The notes under the pieces were generated by a model. It saw nothing but the letters and a program-made list of their open reading frames with translations, did no database searches and was not told the DNA's origin. Shown here piece by piece: positions 1 to 8,133 of a stretch of 55,687 bases of DNA. The DNA comes from Carboxydothermus pertinax. GTDB taxonomy: Bacteria; Bacillota; Z-2901; Carboxydothermales; Carboxydothermaceae. The stretch is taken from assembly GCF_001950255.1 (NCBI RefSeq), contig NZ_BDJK01000013.1, forward strand, positions 1 to 55,687, read 5' to 3'. Numbering within the stretch: position 1 is the first letter of the stretch; every line of letters starts with the position of its first letter. Position numbers and translations under genes: made by a program.

Positions 1-19
1 ATTTGCCCTTAATTACAAA

Positions 20-50
20 ACCCCCGTCCAATATAGAATTGAACAGGGGT
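20..50 (-). terminator. Rho-independent terminator of the methylmalonyl-CoA mutase operon
   Basis: On the minus strand a 13-bp stem (20-32 with 38-50) closes a 5-nt loop and is followed by UUUU. Two pairs are G.U only when read on the minus strand (they are C/A mismatches on the plus strand), so the hairpin is built for minus-strand RNA. It lies about 90 bases past the stop of the small mutase subunit. Confidence 0.75.
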
Positions 51-142
51 TCATCTAGTATTTTTTGTGTCTACTAAGTCTTGACCAGTTCAGCCAAAAC
101 CGGGGCTTTTTTATTTTTAAAATAGCGGGTGTCAAAAATCCT

Positions 143-550
143 TTAATACTCTTTCGGTTTTACATTTTTCTGGACCCATTCGATAATCTCCTCTAACGGT
201 GTTCCTGGGGTAAAAAGCTCGGCAGCATAACCTTTCTTAATAAGCTCCTTTTTATCATCGTCAGGTATTATTCCACCTCCCATAACGATGATATCTCCCG
301 CTCCCCTTTCCTCTAAAAGCTTTTTTACTTTGGGAAAAACGGTCATATGGGCACCAGATAAAATGCTGATACCCACCACATCCACATCTTCCTGAATGGC
401 TGCCTGCACGATTTGCTCGGGGGTCTGGTGCAATCCGGTGTAAATGACCTCCATGCCCGCATCCCGAAGCGCCCTGGCCACCACCTTGGCACCGCGATCG
501 TGACCGTCCAGTCCGGGTTTAGCTACCAGTACTCTTATTTTCCGTGTCAT
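143..550 (-). CDS. mcmB: Methylmalonyl-CoA mutase, small (cobalamin-binding) subunit
   Basis: A 135-residue B12-binding domain protein. It supplies the adenosylcobalamin-binding half of methylmalonyl-CoA mutase, which interconverts (R)-methylmalonyl-CoA and succinyl-CoA. The base-off cobalamin motif DxHxxG is visible as D15-G-H17-D-R-G20, His17 being the lower cobalt ligand, followed by the SxL (SILSG) and GGG motifs of the Rossmann-like domain. Separate small and large subunits are the split architecture common in archaea and Clostridia. The reading frame extends 16 codons further upstream, but ATG at 550 is chosen because a strong AGGGAGGAGGGG site sits just before it and it clears the stop of the large subunit by 16 bases. 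Confidence 0.93.
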   Translation of the reverse strand: MTRKIRVLVAKPGLDGHDRGAKVVARALRDAGMEVIYTGLHQTPEQIVQAAIQEDVDVVGISILSGAHMTVFPKVKKLLEERGAGDIIVMGGGIIPDDDKKELIKKGYAAELFTPGTPLEEIIEWVQKNVKPKEY

Positions 551-566
551 CTTCTCCCCTCCTCCC

Positions 567-2219
567 TTAAAAAACAGGTTTTTCTTTATATTCACCAAAC
601 ACTTCTTTTAAACTTTGAATTATCTCTCCTTCGGTAGCATAAACCCGTACCGCATTTAAAATATAGGGCATTAAATTTTCAGTACCCCGCGCTGCTTCTT
701 TTAACTCCCTTAAGGCTATTTCCACTTTTTCATTATCCCGGGTCGCCCTTAAGGATTTTACCTTCCGTTTTTGCCGTTCCTCCACCTCGGGGTCAATTTT
801 TAATATTGGAATGTCAATCTTTTCTTCTTCTTCCACATATTCATTGACACCCACAATAATCCGTTTTTTCCGCTCCACCGCCTGCTGATAGCGGTAGGAA
901 GCATCGGCAATTTCCTGCTGGAAGAAACCTTTATTAATGGCTTCAATAACCCCGCCCAATTCCTCGATTTTCTGGAAGTATTTTTCCGCTTCTTCTTCCA
1001 TCTTATCGGTTAACGCTTCCACAAAATAGGAACCTCCCAGCGGGTCAATGGTATTAATAACGCCGGTTTCATGGGCAATAATTTGCTGGGTTCTAAGCGC
1101 AATGGTCACTGCTTTTTCTGTAGGAAGGGCTAAAACCTCATCCATGGAGTTGGTGTGCAAAGACTGGGTACCACCTAAAACTGCAGCTAAAGCCTCAAAA
1201 GCAGTACGCACGATATTGTTTTCCGGCTGCTGGGCAGTTAAGCTACATCCCGCTGTTTGGGTGTGAAATCTTAAAAGCCAGGAACGGGGATTTTTCGCCC
1301 CATATTTTTCTTTCATCCGCCGGGCCCAAATGCGCCGGGCCGCCCGAAACTTGGCGATTTCTTCAAAGAAATCCATGTGAGAGTTGAAGAAGAAAGAAAG
1401 CCTTGGGGCAAATTCATCCACATCCAGCCCGGCTTTAATTCCCGCTTCCACATAGGCAAAGCCGTCGGCTAAAGTGAAAGCTAATTCCTGGACTGCGGTT
1501 GCACCCGCTTCCCGGATGTGATAACCGGAAATACTCACTGTATTCCACCTGGGCACGTACTTGGCACCAAAGGCAAAAATATCGGTAATAATTCGCATCG
1601 AGGGCTCCGGCGGGAAAATCCAGGATTTCTGGGCAATATACTCTTTTAAGATGTCATTTTGAATGGTGCCGGAAAGCTTTTCCGAAGGCACTCCCTGCTT
1701 TTCCGCACAGGCAATATACATGGCCCATAAGACCGCAGCCGGTCCATTGATGGTCATCGAGGTGCTGACTTTATCAAGAGGTATGCCGTCAAACAGCTCT
1801 TCCATGTCAGCAAGCGAGTCTATAGCAACTCCACAGCGTCCTACTTCACCTTCGGCCCGGGGGTGGTCCGAGTCATAACCCATAATGGTCGGCATGTCAA
1901 AAGCAACAGACAAACCCGTTTGCCCTTTAGCCAAAAGAAGTTTATACCGTTCATTGGTTTCTTTTGCCGTAGCAAAACCGGAGAACTGGCGGAAAGTCCA
2001 AACCTTTCCCCGGTACATGTTGTAGTGGATTCCCCGGGTAAAAGGATATTCGCCCGGGAATCCCAATTTTTCGAGATAATCGAGACCTTCCATGTCCAGC
2101 GGTGTATAAAGGCTTTTTATAGGCTCACCGGAAATGGTTACAAAATCTTCATCGCAATCGGGGCACCTTTCCTGATATTTCTTGTACCACTCTTCATAGG
2201 CCTTTTTTAAATCGCTCAT
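567..2219 (-). CDS. mcmA: Methylmalonyl-CoA mutase, large (catalytic) subunit
   Basis: About 550 residues, the usual size of the stand-alone catalytic (TIM-barrel) subunit. Family blocks visible are [20 protein letters not shown], the [14 protein letters not shown] block and [15 protein letters not shown], whose His corresponds to the active-site His of the characterised mutases. The C-terminus lacks a B12 domain, which is encoded by the next gene. A TTG immediately precedes the ATG; the ATG at 2219 is best spaced from GGGAGGGAG. With acyl-CoA synthetase upstream and meaB/adenosyltransferase beyond, the context is propionyl-/methylmalonyl-CoA metabolism. No epimerase or decarboxylase is in the window. 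Confidence 0.95.
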   Translation of the reverse strand: MSDLKKAYEEWYKKYQERCPDCDEDFVTISGEPIKSLYTPLDMEGLDYLEKLGFPGEYPFTRGIHYNMYRGKVWTFRQFSGFATAKETNERYKLLLAKGQTGLSVAFDMPTIMGYDSDHPRAEGEVGRCGVAIDSLADMEELFDGIPLDKVSTSMTINGPAAVLWAMYIACAEKQGVPSEKLSGTIQNDILKEYIAQKSWIFPPEPSMRIITDIFAFGAKYVPRWNTVSISGYHIREAGATAVQELAFTLADGFAYVEAGIKAGLDVDEFAPRLSFFFNSHMDFFEEIAKFRAARRIWARRMKEKYGAKNPRSWLLRFHTQTAGCSLTAQQPENNIVRTAFEALAAVLGGTQSLHTNSMDEVLALPTEKAVTIALRTQQIIAHETGVINTIDPLGGSYFVEALTDKMEEEAEKYFQKIEELGGVIEAINKGFFQQEIADASYRYQQAVERKKRIIVGVNEYVEEEEKIDIPILKIDPEVEERQKRKVKSLRATRDNEKVEIALRELKEAARGTENLMPYILNAVRVYATEGEIIQSLKEVFGEYKEKPVF

Positions 2220-2249
2220 CAATCTCCCTCCCTTTGCCTTTAAAACGGA

Positions 2250-3884
2250 TTATTTTTTACCGAGTTTTTTTGCCCACTCTCTTTCCCTCAGTTCAACCCG
2301 GCGAATTTTTCCCGATACGGTTTTGGGTAGAGCATCGATAAATTCAATCTCCCGGGGATATTTGTAGGGAGCCGTAACTTTTTTAACGTGTTCTTGCAGC
2401 TCTTTTACCAGTTCCTCGGAACCGGTATAGCCCGGCGCTAAAACCACGAAAGCTTTGACAATTTCACCGCGAATTTCATCAGGGCTTGCTACTACCGCCG
2501 CTTCGGCTACCGCCGGATGTTCGACCAGGGCACTTTCCACTTCAAAGGGCCCGATGCGGTAGCCGGCAGCTAAGATAACGTCATCGGCCCGGCCAACAAA
2601 CCAGAAGTAGCCTTCTTCATCTTTAATAGCCCGGTCCCCGGTTAAGTACCACTCACCCCGGAATACCTCCGCGGTCTTGTCCGGATTTTTCCAGTATTCT
2701 TTAAATAACCCTACCGGCCGCTCCGGTTTAATTTTAATGGCAATGTTTCCTTCTTTTCCCGGAGGTAGCTCATTACCTTCATCGTCAATAATTGAAATGT
2801 AATAACCTGGAGCAGGTTTACCCATTGATCCGGGTTTTACTTCAAAGCAGGGGAAGTTCGCTACCAAGACGCAAGTTTCCGTTTGGCCGTAGCCATCTCG
2901 AATGGTAAGACCGGTAACTTCTTTCCATACTTTTATTACCTCAGGGTTTAAAGGTTCCCCTGCAGCTACGCAATGGCGTAAATGAGGAAAATTATACTGT
3001 TTTAAGTCTTCTAAAACAAATACCCGGTAAGCGGTGGGCGGTCCGCAAAAAGTGGTAATGGGGTATTTAGCTAAAAGTTCTAAAGTCTTTTTGGCATCAA
3101 ATTTGCCCACTGAATGATGGACAAAAATTGCTGCCCCGCAATTCCAGGGCCCAAAAAAGCTTGACCAGGCCGCTTTTGCCCAGCCAGTATCGGACATATT
3201 CCAGTGGAGGTCATCAGGAGTTAAATCAAGCCAATATTTTCCAGTGATGTAATGGCCGATAGGGTAACTGGCATGAGTGTGGATAGTCATTTTGGGATAG
3301 CCAGTAGTCCCGGAAGTGAAAAATAATATCGCAGGATCATCGCTTTTAGTCGAGACAGTTTCATACTCCGGACTAAATTTAGCAATTTCTTCATTGAAGG
3401 AAAGCCAGCCTTCCCTCTTGCCTACCACCACCAGCTGTTTTAAGGCTGGCACCTCCGCTTTAATTTCCTCTACTTTCGGGGCGTTGTCTTCATCGGTAAT
3501 AATTACGGCGGTTTCCGCGGTTTCTACCCGATATTTAATGTCTTTAGCGGTAAGCTGGGTAGTACCAGGGATAAAAATTATTCCCGCCCGAATTGCTGCT
3601 AAAAAGATTACCCACCATTCCGGAAGGCGAGGTAAAATAACTAAAACTCTGTCCCCCTGCTTTACGCCAAGAGAATTAAAGAAATTGGCAGTCTGTTTTG
3701 ATAATTCTGAAAATTGTTTAAAAGTAAAACGCCGTTCATTACCGTAATCGTCCACCCAAAGCATAGCAAGCTTGTTTGGGTCTTTGGCCCAGATATCAAA
3801 CGTATCCCGGGCAAAGTTAAAATACTCGGGCACCTGGTGCCGAAATTCCCGGTAAGTTTTTTCATAATCTACCATGTTTGGCAT
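2250..3884 (-). CDS. AMP-forming acyl-CoA synthetase (medium-chain/propionate type)
   Basis: A 544-residue member of the ANL adenylate-forming superfamily. It activates a carboxylic acid to its CoA thioester through an acyl-AMP intermediate. The P-loop TSGTTGYPK is at residues 190-198, YGQTET follows mid-protein, the hinge region TGDRAIKDEEGYFWFVGR comes later, and the catalytic lysine of KTVSGKIRR is near residue 526. Overall form (WAKDPNKLAMLWVDD start, no N-terminal extension) is closer to the medium-chain acyl-CoA synthetase (ACSM) branch than to Acs. The stop is 30 bases before the mutase start, so it is co-transcribed with it; propionate or another short acid would be a sensible substrate, but specificity is inference. 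Ribosome site TTGAGGGGGAG precedes ATG. Confidence 0.85.
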   Translation of the reverse strand: MPNMVDYEKTYREFRHQVPEYFNFARDTFDIWAKDPNKLAMLWVDDYGNERRFTFKQFSELSKQTANFFNSLGVKQGDRVLVILPRLPEWWVIFLAAIRAGIIFIPGTTQLTAKDIKYRVETAETAVIITDEDNAPKVEEIKAEVPALKQLVVVGKREGWLSFNEEIAKFSPEYETVSTKSDDPAILFFTSGTTGYPKMTIHTHASYPIGHYITGKYWLDLTPDDLHWNMSDTGWAKAAWSSFFGPWNCGAAIFVHHSVGKFDAKKTLELLAKYPITTFCGPPTAYRVFVLEDLKQYNFPHLRHCVAAGEPLNPEVIKVWKEVTGLTIRDGYGQTETCVLVANFPCFEVKPGSMGKPAPGYYISIIDDEGNELPPGKEGNIAIKIKPERPVGLFKEYWKNPDKTAEVFRGEWYLTGDRAIKDEEGYFWFVGRADDVILAAGYRIGPFEVESALVEHPAVAEAAVVASPDEIRGEIVKAFVVLAPGYTGSEELVKELQEHVKKVTAPYKYPREIEFIDALPKTVSGKIRRVELREREWAKKLGKK

Positions 3885-3919
3885 AAAAACTCCCCCTCAA
3901 AAAAAGTTTTACTACTTAA

Positions 3920-3948
3920 GTTATAATCCAAAAAACTGTCGCTTCCAA
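3920..3948 (-). promoter_or_regulatory. Sigma-A promoter of the acyl-CoA synthetase-mutase operon
   Basis: Minus-strand TTGGAA (3943-3948), 17-base spacer, TATAAC (3920-3925), about 35 bases before the acyl-CoA synthetase start. Four and five of six consensus bases match. Confidence 0.6.
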
Positions 3949-3999
3949 TAAACTTACCGTGAACTGCAATTTTTGAGGGGTAAACGGTTATTTTGGCCG

Positions 4000-4581
4000 C
4001 TAAAACTCCACTCCCCTTCTCGATGTAATTCCATGGTCATCATAAGGATGTTTTTCTTGGGCAAAATAGGTAACGTACTCGGCATAATCTCTTAGATATA
4101 GGGGCGCTTCCCGCCCGGTTATAATTATTTCCAAATTTTTTTTACCTTTTATCTCTTTAAGAAAGGACGTTAAAATTTCTTCCTCAATTAAATTAATCTT
4201 TGCTGCTAAAGCCAGCTCATCTAATATTACTAACTGGTACTGGGAAGTGTTAATTTTATCCTTTGCCAAAAAAAATCCTTCTAAAAAAAGTTTTTTCTCT
4301 TCCTCTTCCGGATTTTGGAGGTTTACATGGCAAAGATTACAGCCAATATAAACCGGGCAGGACTTCACGCCTGCCTTTATTAAACCGGCATACGGACAGC
4401 TTTTTCCCAAACAATATTTTTCAATATCTAAAAGCTTTAACGTTTCAAATTCCCCGTAAAACCCTTCTCCCTTCATAAAACCAAAGTAACCTACCTTAAA
4501 ACCATGGCCATAGGCCCTTAACATTTGGCCCAAAGCCGCAGTGCTTTTTCCTTTTCCCGGACCGTAATAAAGATGCAGCAT
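4000..4581 (-). CDS. CobA/BtuR-type corrinoid adenosyltransferase-like ATPase with a Cys cluster
   Basis: A 193-residue P-loop protein matching ATP:cob(I)alamin adenosyltransferases of the CobA/BtuR family: Walker A GPGKGKST at residues 7-14, LVILDEL (Walker B-like) and IITGREAP near the C-terminus. It would make adenosylcobalamin for the adjacent mutase. Unusual: the segment after strand 2 carries five cysteines (C57, C62, C75, C81, C84) and His85 where typical CobA has a Trp-rich loop, suggesting a metal or Fe-S site. The ATG overlaps the meaB stop (TAATG), so translation is coupled to meaB. Confident about the fold; the exact corrinoid substrate is inference. Confidence 0.8.
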   Translation of the reverse strand: MLHLYYGPGKGKSTAALGQMLRAYGHGFKVGYFGFMKGEGFYGEFETLKLLDIEKYCLGKSCPYAGLIKAGVKSCPVYIGCNLCHVNLQNPEEEEKKLFLEGFFLAKDKINTSQYQLVILDELALAAKINLIEEEILTSFLKEIKGKKNLEIIITGREAPLYLRDYAEYVTYFAQEKHPYDDHGITSRRGVEF

Positions 4582-5519
4582 TACTTCACCCCCAAGCGAT
4601 TTAAAAGCTCTACCGCTGCTGTCTGGGGAGGCTTTAGTTTACGATTTACCTCCGCAATTAACGATTGAATCTCTGGTTTATCCAGTAAAAGCTGAAGTTT
4701 TTGGGAAACTATGTTTAAAGAAATTTCTATTATCTCGCGCTCCCGCCGGTCTTGACGCTTTTTTTCTAAAAGCTGACTATTTATTAAAAACTCAAAGTGT
4801 TTTTTTATAAATCCCAGTAATTCTGATAAACCTTCTCCTGTATTGGTAGATGTTTTTATCACCGGCGGTCGCCAAATAAGCTGTTCACCTTTTAAATCAA
4901 GCATTGTATTTATATCCATCACCATTTTTCCGGCTCCCGGCAAATCTGCTTTATTCACCACAAAAATATCAGCAATCTCCATAATCCCAGCTTTAATAGT
5001 TTGAATGCTGTCACCAGCGGTTGGAGTTAAAACCACCAGTACGGTATCGGCCACATGCATTACATCTAATTCCCCCTGGCCCACACCCACCGTTTCAATA
5101 ATTATATAATCAAAACCAAAAGCATCTAATACCTTAACCACATCTTTAGTTGCCGCCGAAATACCTCCCAGACTCCCCCGGCTCCCCATGCTCCTTATAT
5201 ATACTCCGTCATCCACCGCGTGATTTTGCATCCTAATTCTATCCCCTAAAAGAGCTCCTCCAGTAAAAGGACTTGAAGGATCAACCGCTACTACAGCAAC
5301 AGTCTTATTTTCCTTGCGACTAAGTTCAATTAAACAATCGGTCAAAGAGCTTTTCCCTGCTCCCGGTGCTCCGGTAATCCCGATTATTTGCGCTTTACCG
5401 GTATGGGGATAGAGCTTTGTTAAAACTTCCTCTTTACCCTCGCCGCCGTTTTCAACCAACGATATAATCCGGGCAAGGGCTCTCTTTTCCCCTTGCCAAA
5501 ACCGCTCCAATAATTCCAT
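4581..5519 (-). CDS. meaB: MeaB/ArgK family G-protein chaperone of methylmalonyl-CoA mutase
   Basis: A 312-residue SIMIBI-class GTPase. It loads, protects and repairs B12 in methylmalonyl-CoA mutase. Walker A GAPGAGKS is at residues 50-57, then AVDPSSPFTGGALLGDR, the SMGSRGSLGG segment (switch region), ETVGVGQGE (Walker B/switch) and NKAD for guanine recognition. Length fits the family. It is co-transcribed with the adenosyltransferase gene, which overlaps its stop, and lies directly upstream of the mutase operon. Members are sometimes misnamed lysine/arginine transport ATPase (ArgK). Confidence 0.93.
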   Translation of the reverse strand: MELLERFWQGEKRALARIISLVENGGEGKEEVLTKLYPHTGKAQIIGITGAPGAGKSSLTDCLIELSRKENKTVAVVAVDPSSPFTGGALLGDRIRMQNHAVDDGVYIRSMGSRGSLGGISAATKDVVKVLDAFGFDYIIIETVGVGQGELDVMHVADTVLVVLTPTAGDSIQTIKAGIMEIADIFVVNKADLPGAGKMVMDINTMLDLKGEQLIWRPPVIKTSTNTGEGLSELLGFIKKHFEFLINSQLLEKKRQDRREREIIEISLNIVSQKLQLLLDKPEIQSLIAEVNRKLKPPQTAAVELLNRLGVK

Positions 5520-5561
5520 CTCCTCACCCCATTAATTTAATTTTTTGATTTTTCTTAAAAT

Positions 5562-5567
5562 ATTATA
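5562..5567 (-). promoter_or_regulatory. Probable -10 element for meaB
   Basis: A perfect minus-strand TATAAT about 43 bases before the meaB start. No convincing -35 is seen 16-18 bases upstream (TTTAGG is the best), so the promoter may be weak or activated. Confidence 0.4.
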
Positions 5568-5600
5568 TGCTTTCGCTATTTTTTCCTAAAATCCTGCCTC

Positions 5601-5634
5601 AAAAAAAATTCCGGCGCCTTAAAACTTGCCGGAA
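5601..5634 (-). terminator. Terminator after the PAP2 gene
   Basis: Minus-strand stem TTCCGGC/GCCGGAA (5628-5634 with 5609-5615) followed by eight Ts. The 5' arm lies inside the last codons of the PAP2 gene and its stop codon is in the loop. Confidence 0.75.
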
Positions 5635-6620
5635 AATTCCTCAAGCTCAGTTTTAAAAAACTTATACAAATTTTTTAATTTATTAGTTGCTTTTTCGTGG
5701 AATTCATAATAACTTACTTGCCGTTTTAAGTAGGCATAATATTTTTCCGCATGGGCTCCACCATTCACCAGTCCCCCAAGGAAAAATACCACCGCTAAAA
5801 AGCCAAAGGCTAATTTTTTATAAAAATTGTATAAAACTTTCCGCTCTTCCAGTTGATAGGTGTAAAAATAAACTACCCCAATTCCTAAAAATATTCCCGC
5901 AATAATATCAATTATCCAGTGAATGCCAAGATAAACCGTAGAAATTATTATTAATACCGATGAAATTCCTAATACGCCCATCAACCTTTTTTCCTGAAGC
6001 TTATAAGCTAAATAGAAAAAGCTTACCGAAAGGGCAGTATGAAGGCTGGGAAAATTGTTATTGATTCCCGAAAACACCCGGTACTGGGCATTGAATTGAG
6101 GATAATACTTCTCTAACAAAAGTTTAATACCCGGGTAAACCGACCAAGATTCATATACTGGCAGGTTTACGTAAAAAGGCATTGCTACTAAATAGTTGAT
6201 GAGATAGATGTAAAAAAGCCCGGCAATTAAGTTTTTTTTATCGTATATTAGGCCATAATAAAGGACAGCCACAAACAATACCGGAAAAAGAAAAACATAT
6301 ACATAGCTAAACAAAAACACTAACCAGGCAGGGTGAAAGCTTTGTAATTTCATAATAAAAGGAGCTTCTATTTTAGCAATAAAGTACGAATAAAGATAAG
6401 AAGAGGGAAAACTACTTTCTCCTTTTAATTCAAGTATATCAAAAAATAAAAGAATAAGGATCCCGAGGAAGTAGAAAAAGTACTCCCGGGTAGTCAATAA
6501 CCTTTTTATTGCTACCAGAAGGCTTTTAAAATATCCTTTGATTCCCCCGGATAAAATGACCGTTAAGAGAAAAAATGCTAAAAAGCTCAAGATGATTTTC
6601 CAGTAAAAACTTCCAAACAC
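5619..6620 (-). CDS. PAP2 superfamily membrane phosphatase
   Basis: A 333-residue polytopic membrane protein with a C-terminal PAP2 (type 2 phosphatidic acid phosphatase) core. The catalytic signature is visible as NNFPSLHTALS (His194) and GIHWIIDIIAG (His234, Asp238), placed on neighbouring membrane segments facing the outside. Hydrophobic segments run near residues 8-25, 48-64, 98-122, 132-150, 190-208, 215-232 and 240-255, then a basic C-terminal tail. The layout resembles the PAP2_3/inositolphosphotransferase-like subgroup. Substrate unknown: a lipid phosphate, undecaprenyl pyrophosphate or a head-group transfer are all possible. GTG start with GGGGGACTGCG before it; it is a single-gene unit with its own promoter and terminator. 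Confidence 0.8.
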   Translation of the reverse strand: MFGSFYWKIILSFLAFFLLTVILSGGIKGYFKSLLVAIKRLLTTREYFFYFLGILILLFFDILELKGESSFPSSYLYSYFIAKIEAPFIMKLQSFHPAWLVFLFSYVYVFLFPVLFVAVLYYGLIYDKKNLIAGLFYIYLINYLVAMPFYVNLPVYESWSVYPGIKLLLEKYYPQFNAQYRVFSGINNNFPSLHTALSVSFFYLAYKLQEKRLMGVLGISSVLIIISTVYLGIHWIIDIIAGIFLGIGVVYFYTYQLEERKVLYNFYKKLAFGFLAVVFFLGGLVNGGAHAEKYYAYLKRQVSYYEFHEKATNKLKNLYKFFKTELEEFSGKF

Positions 6621-6660
6621 CGCAGTCCCCCACTTATAATCAATTTATTTCCCTATTAAG

Positions 6661-6689
6661 TTTATATTAAACCTTAAAGAAAGTGTCAA
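6661..6689 (-). promoter_or_regulatory. Sigma-A promoter of the PAP2 gene
   Basis: Minus strand TTGACA (6684-6689), 17-base spacer, TATAAA (6661-6666), about 40 bases before the start codon. The AT-rich stretch 6690-6850 beyond it shows no gene. Confidence 0.75.
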
Positions 6690-6851
6690 GAAAATAAAAA
6701 GTCTAAAACAATTTCGAAGTATTAACCTGCAACTTCAATTCTTCTTAAATTTAAATTAAATTAGTTTAAAAATTTATACATTTTCTAATATTTAGTTCAT
6801 TATCTTTCGACAGTTAAAGGATTTTTTCCTTCTTATTGTCTTTTTATGAAA

Positions 6852-6890
6852 CAAAAAAAATAAAAGTCCGGATTGTAACCGGACTTTTAT
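6852..6890 (-). terminator. Terminator after the rubrerythrin gene
   Basis: A perfect 12-bp stem (6860-6871 with 6879-6890), 7-nt loop, then an eight-T run on the minus strand, 15 bases past the rubrerythrin stop. Confidence 0.9.
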
Positions 6891-6904
6891 TAATATTTAT
6901 TTTT

Positions 6905-7330
6905 TTACTTAAAATACCTGTCCAATAATCCTTTTAGAGCCCGAGCATGTCTTGCTTCATCCCGGGACGATTCATCTAAGGCATCATGCACTTCGTCTAA
7001 TCCTAATTCCTTTGCTTTTTTAGCAGCCTCTTTCTTGCCTTTATTAGCTTCCATTTCCCCTTTTAGCATTTTTTCAATATTTTCTTTGGTGCTGGTAGAA
7101 ATTTTACCGGCAAGTTCGGCAAAACGGGCAGCATGCCAGGCTTCTTCTAAAGCAATTTTCTCTAAAACCCGGGCTACTTCCGGAAGTCCTTCCCTTTCTG
7201 CCTGCCGGGCCATGGCAAGATAAACCCCTACTTCATAGGTCTCGCCTTTAAATTCTCCTTCCACCGCACTAAGAGCTTCGGTTTCCTTGGCTACACCAAT
7301 TTGGTTTTCGTTGATGAGATTTAATTCCAT
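6905..7330 (-). CDS. Rubrerythrin-family diiron protein without rubredoxin domain
   Basis: A 141-residue four-helix ferritin-like protein. Diiron ligands expected for rubrerythrin are visible: GEFKGETYE in helix 1, EEAWHA in helix 2, a Glu in GEMEAN and DEARHA in the last helix. The C-terminal rubredoxin-like CxxC domain of classical rubrerythrin is missing, so it is of the short 'erythrin' form. It probably reduces peroxide with electrons from an external donor. A single-gene unit with consensus promoter and strong terminator; the palindrome between promoter and start suggests metal- or peroxide-responsive control. Confidence 0.9.
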   Translation of the reverse strand: MELNLINENQIGVAKETEALSAVEGEFKGETYEVGVYLAMARQAEREGLPEVARVLEKIALEEAWHAARFAELAGKISTSTKENIEKMLKGEMEANKGKKEAAKKAKELGLDEVHDALDESSRDEARHARALKGLLDRYFK

Positions 7331-7348
7331 TTCAATCCCTCCATTATT

Positions 7349-7364
7349 AATAATAATTATTATT
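7349..7364. promoter_or_regulatory. Possible Fur/PerR-type operator
   Basis: A perfect 16-bp palindrome, AATAATAATTATTATT, lies between the -10 element and the ribosome site of the rubrerythrin gene. Fur-family boxes are AT-rich palindromes of this sort and PerR commonly controls rubrerythrins in Clostridia. The base composition makes chance occurrence possible. Confidence 0.4.
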
Positions 7365-7374
7365 TACACTTATT

Positions 7375-7402
7375 ATTTTAAAAAATTTATTTTTTTTGTC
7401 AA
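7375..7402 (-). promoter_or_regulatory. Sigma-A promoter of the rubrerythrin gene
   Basis: Minus strand TTGACA (7397-7402), 16-base spacer, TAAAAT (7375-7380), about 45 bases before the start. Confidence 0.75.
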
Positions 7403-7478
7403 GACCTTTTGGTAAAATTTTTTTATGGTATTATTTTATCCAGGTTAAAGTTATACTATGAATGAAGGAGGAATAATC

Positions 7479-7718
7479 ATGGCAAAAATTGAGTTTTTCA
7501 GTACTCCTACTTGCCCTTACTGTCGGATGGTACGTAAGTTTTTAAATGAAAACGGCTTTCCTTATATCGAATACGATATCACCACCGACCTTGATGCTTT
7601 TGAAAAAATGTTTAAAACCACAGGATATACAACCGTACCTACATTAATCATAAATGATCAGGAGGTAATAATTGGTTTTGACGAAGAAAAAATCCGTAAA
7701 GTTATGCAAAAAAAATAG
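7479..7718 (+). CDS. Glutaredoxin-family thiol protein (CPYC)
   Basis: A 79-residue thioredoxin-fold protein of the glutaredoxin/NrdH type, with the dithiol CPYC at residues 12-15, a cis-Pro in TTVPTLIIND and the GF motif near the C-terminus. It carries out thiol-disulfide exchange in the cytoplasm. A reading frame begins at an earlier ATG, but ATG 7479 has GGAGGAATAATC directly upstream and gives the standard family N-terminus. It is one of the few plus-strand genes, divergent from rubrerythrin and convergent with the rhodanese lipoprotein. Confidence 0.9.
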   Translation: MAKIEFFSTPTCPYCRMVRKFLNENGFPYIEYDITTDLDAFEKMFKTTGYTTVPTLIINDQEVIIGFDEEKIRKVMQKK

Positions 7719-7740
7719 CACATGGTATAAACCGTGTGTT
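7717..7740. terminator. Shared terminator of convergent glutaredoxin and rhodanese genes
   Basis: A 10-bp stem (7717-7726 with 7731-7740), 4-nt loop. All pairs form on the plus strand (two G.U). On the minus strand two pairs are lost but a strong T run follows. It overlaps both stop codons. Confidence 0.6.
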
Positions 7741-8116
7741 ATTTCTCCAATTCATAGGGCCAGTTGGCAATGCCTCCTTTTAAATTATAGACATGTTTAT
7801 AGCCTTTACTTACCAGCATTTGAGCGACACTTGCCGAACGGCTTCCGGTAGCACAAACCACCAAAATTTCCTGTTCTTTATCAATTGAGGAAAGCTGTTG
7901 TTCCACTTCCCCCATGGGAATATTATGGGAGCCCGGAATTCTTACTTCTGCATATTCTACGGGCTCTCGTACATCCATTATAAAAAGCATGGGATTTTCA
8001 TCAATTAACTTTTTTGCCTCAGCTGGTTCTAAATCCTGATAGCCAGTCTTAAGACAACCAGTGAAAGCAACCACAGCAAGCAGTAAAACAACTAAGCCGA
8101 TGATTTTTTTCGGCAA
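7739..8116 (-). CDS. Rhodanese-domain lipoprotein
   Basis: A 125-residue secreted lipoprotein with one rhodanese domain. The N-terminus is a type II signal: MPKKI, a hydrophobic run, then lipobox AFTGC with lipidated Cys21. The active-site loop is CATGSRS, catalytic Cys88, preceded by the FIMDVREPVEY block typical of single-domain rhodaneses. It should handle sulfane sulfur or a related thiol reaction on the outer face of the membrane. TTG 8116 is chosen as start because AGGGGAGGGG precedes it and it gives a clean signal peptide; upstream sequence encodes the end of the MerT-like gene in another frame. Last gene of the selenoprotein operon; Lgt, two genes upstream, is the enzyme that would lipidate it. 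Confidence 0.88.
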   Translation of the reverse strand: MPKKIIGLVVLLLAVVAFTGCLKTGYQDLEPAEAKKLIDENPMLFIMDVREPVEYAEVRIPGSHNIPMGEVEQQLSSIDKEQEILVVCATGSRSASVAQMLVSKGYKHVYNLKGGIANWPYELEK

Positions 8117-8133
8117 ACTTTTTACCCCTCCCC

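Noticed and set aside
80-125. Second hairpin AGCC...GGCT followed by T run near the left edge
   Set aside because: Only a 4-bp stem; too weak to call next to the strong terminator at 20-50.
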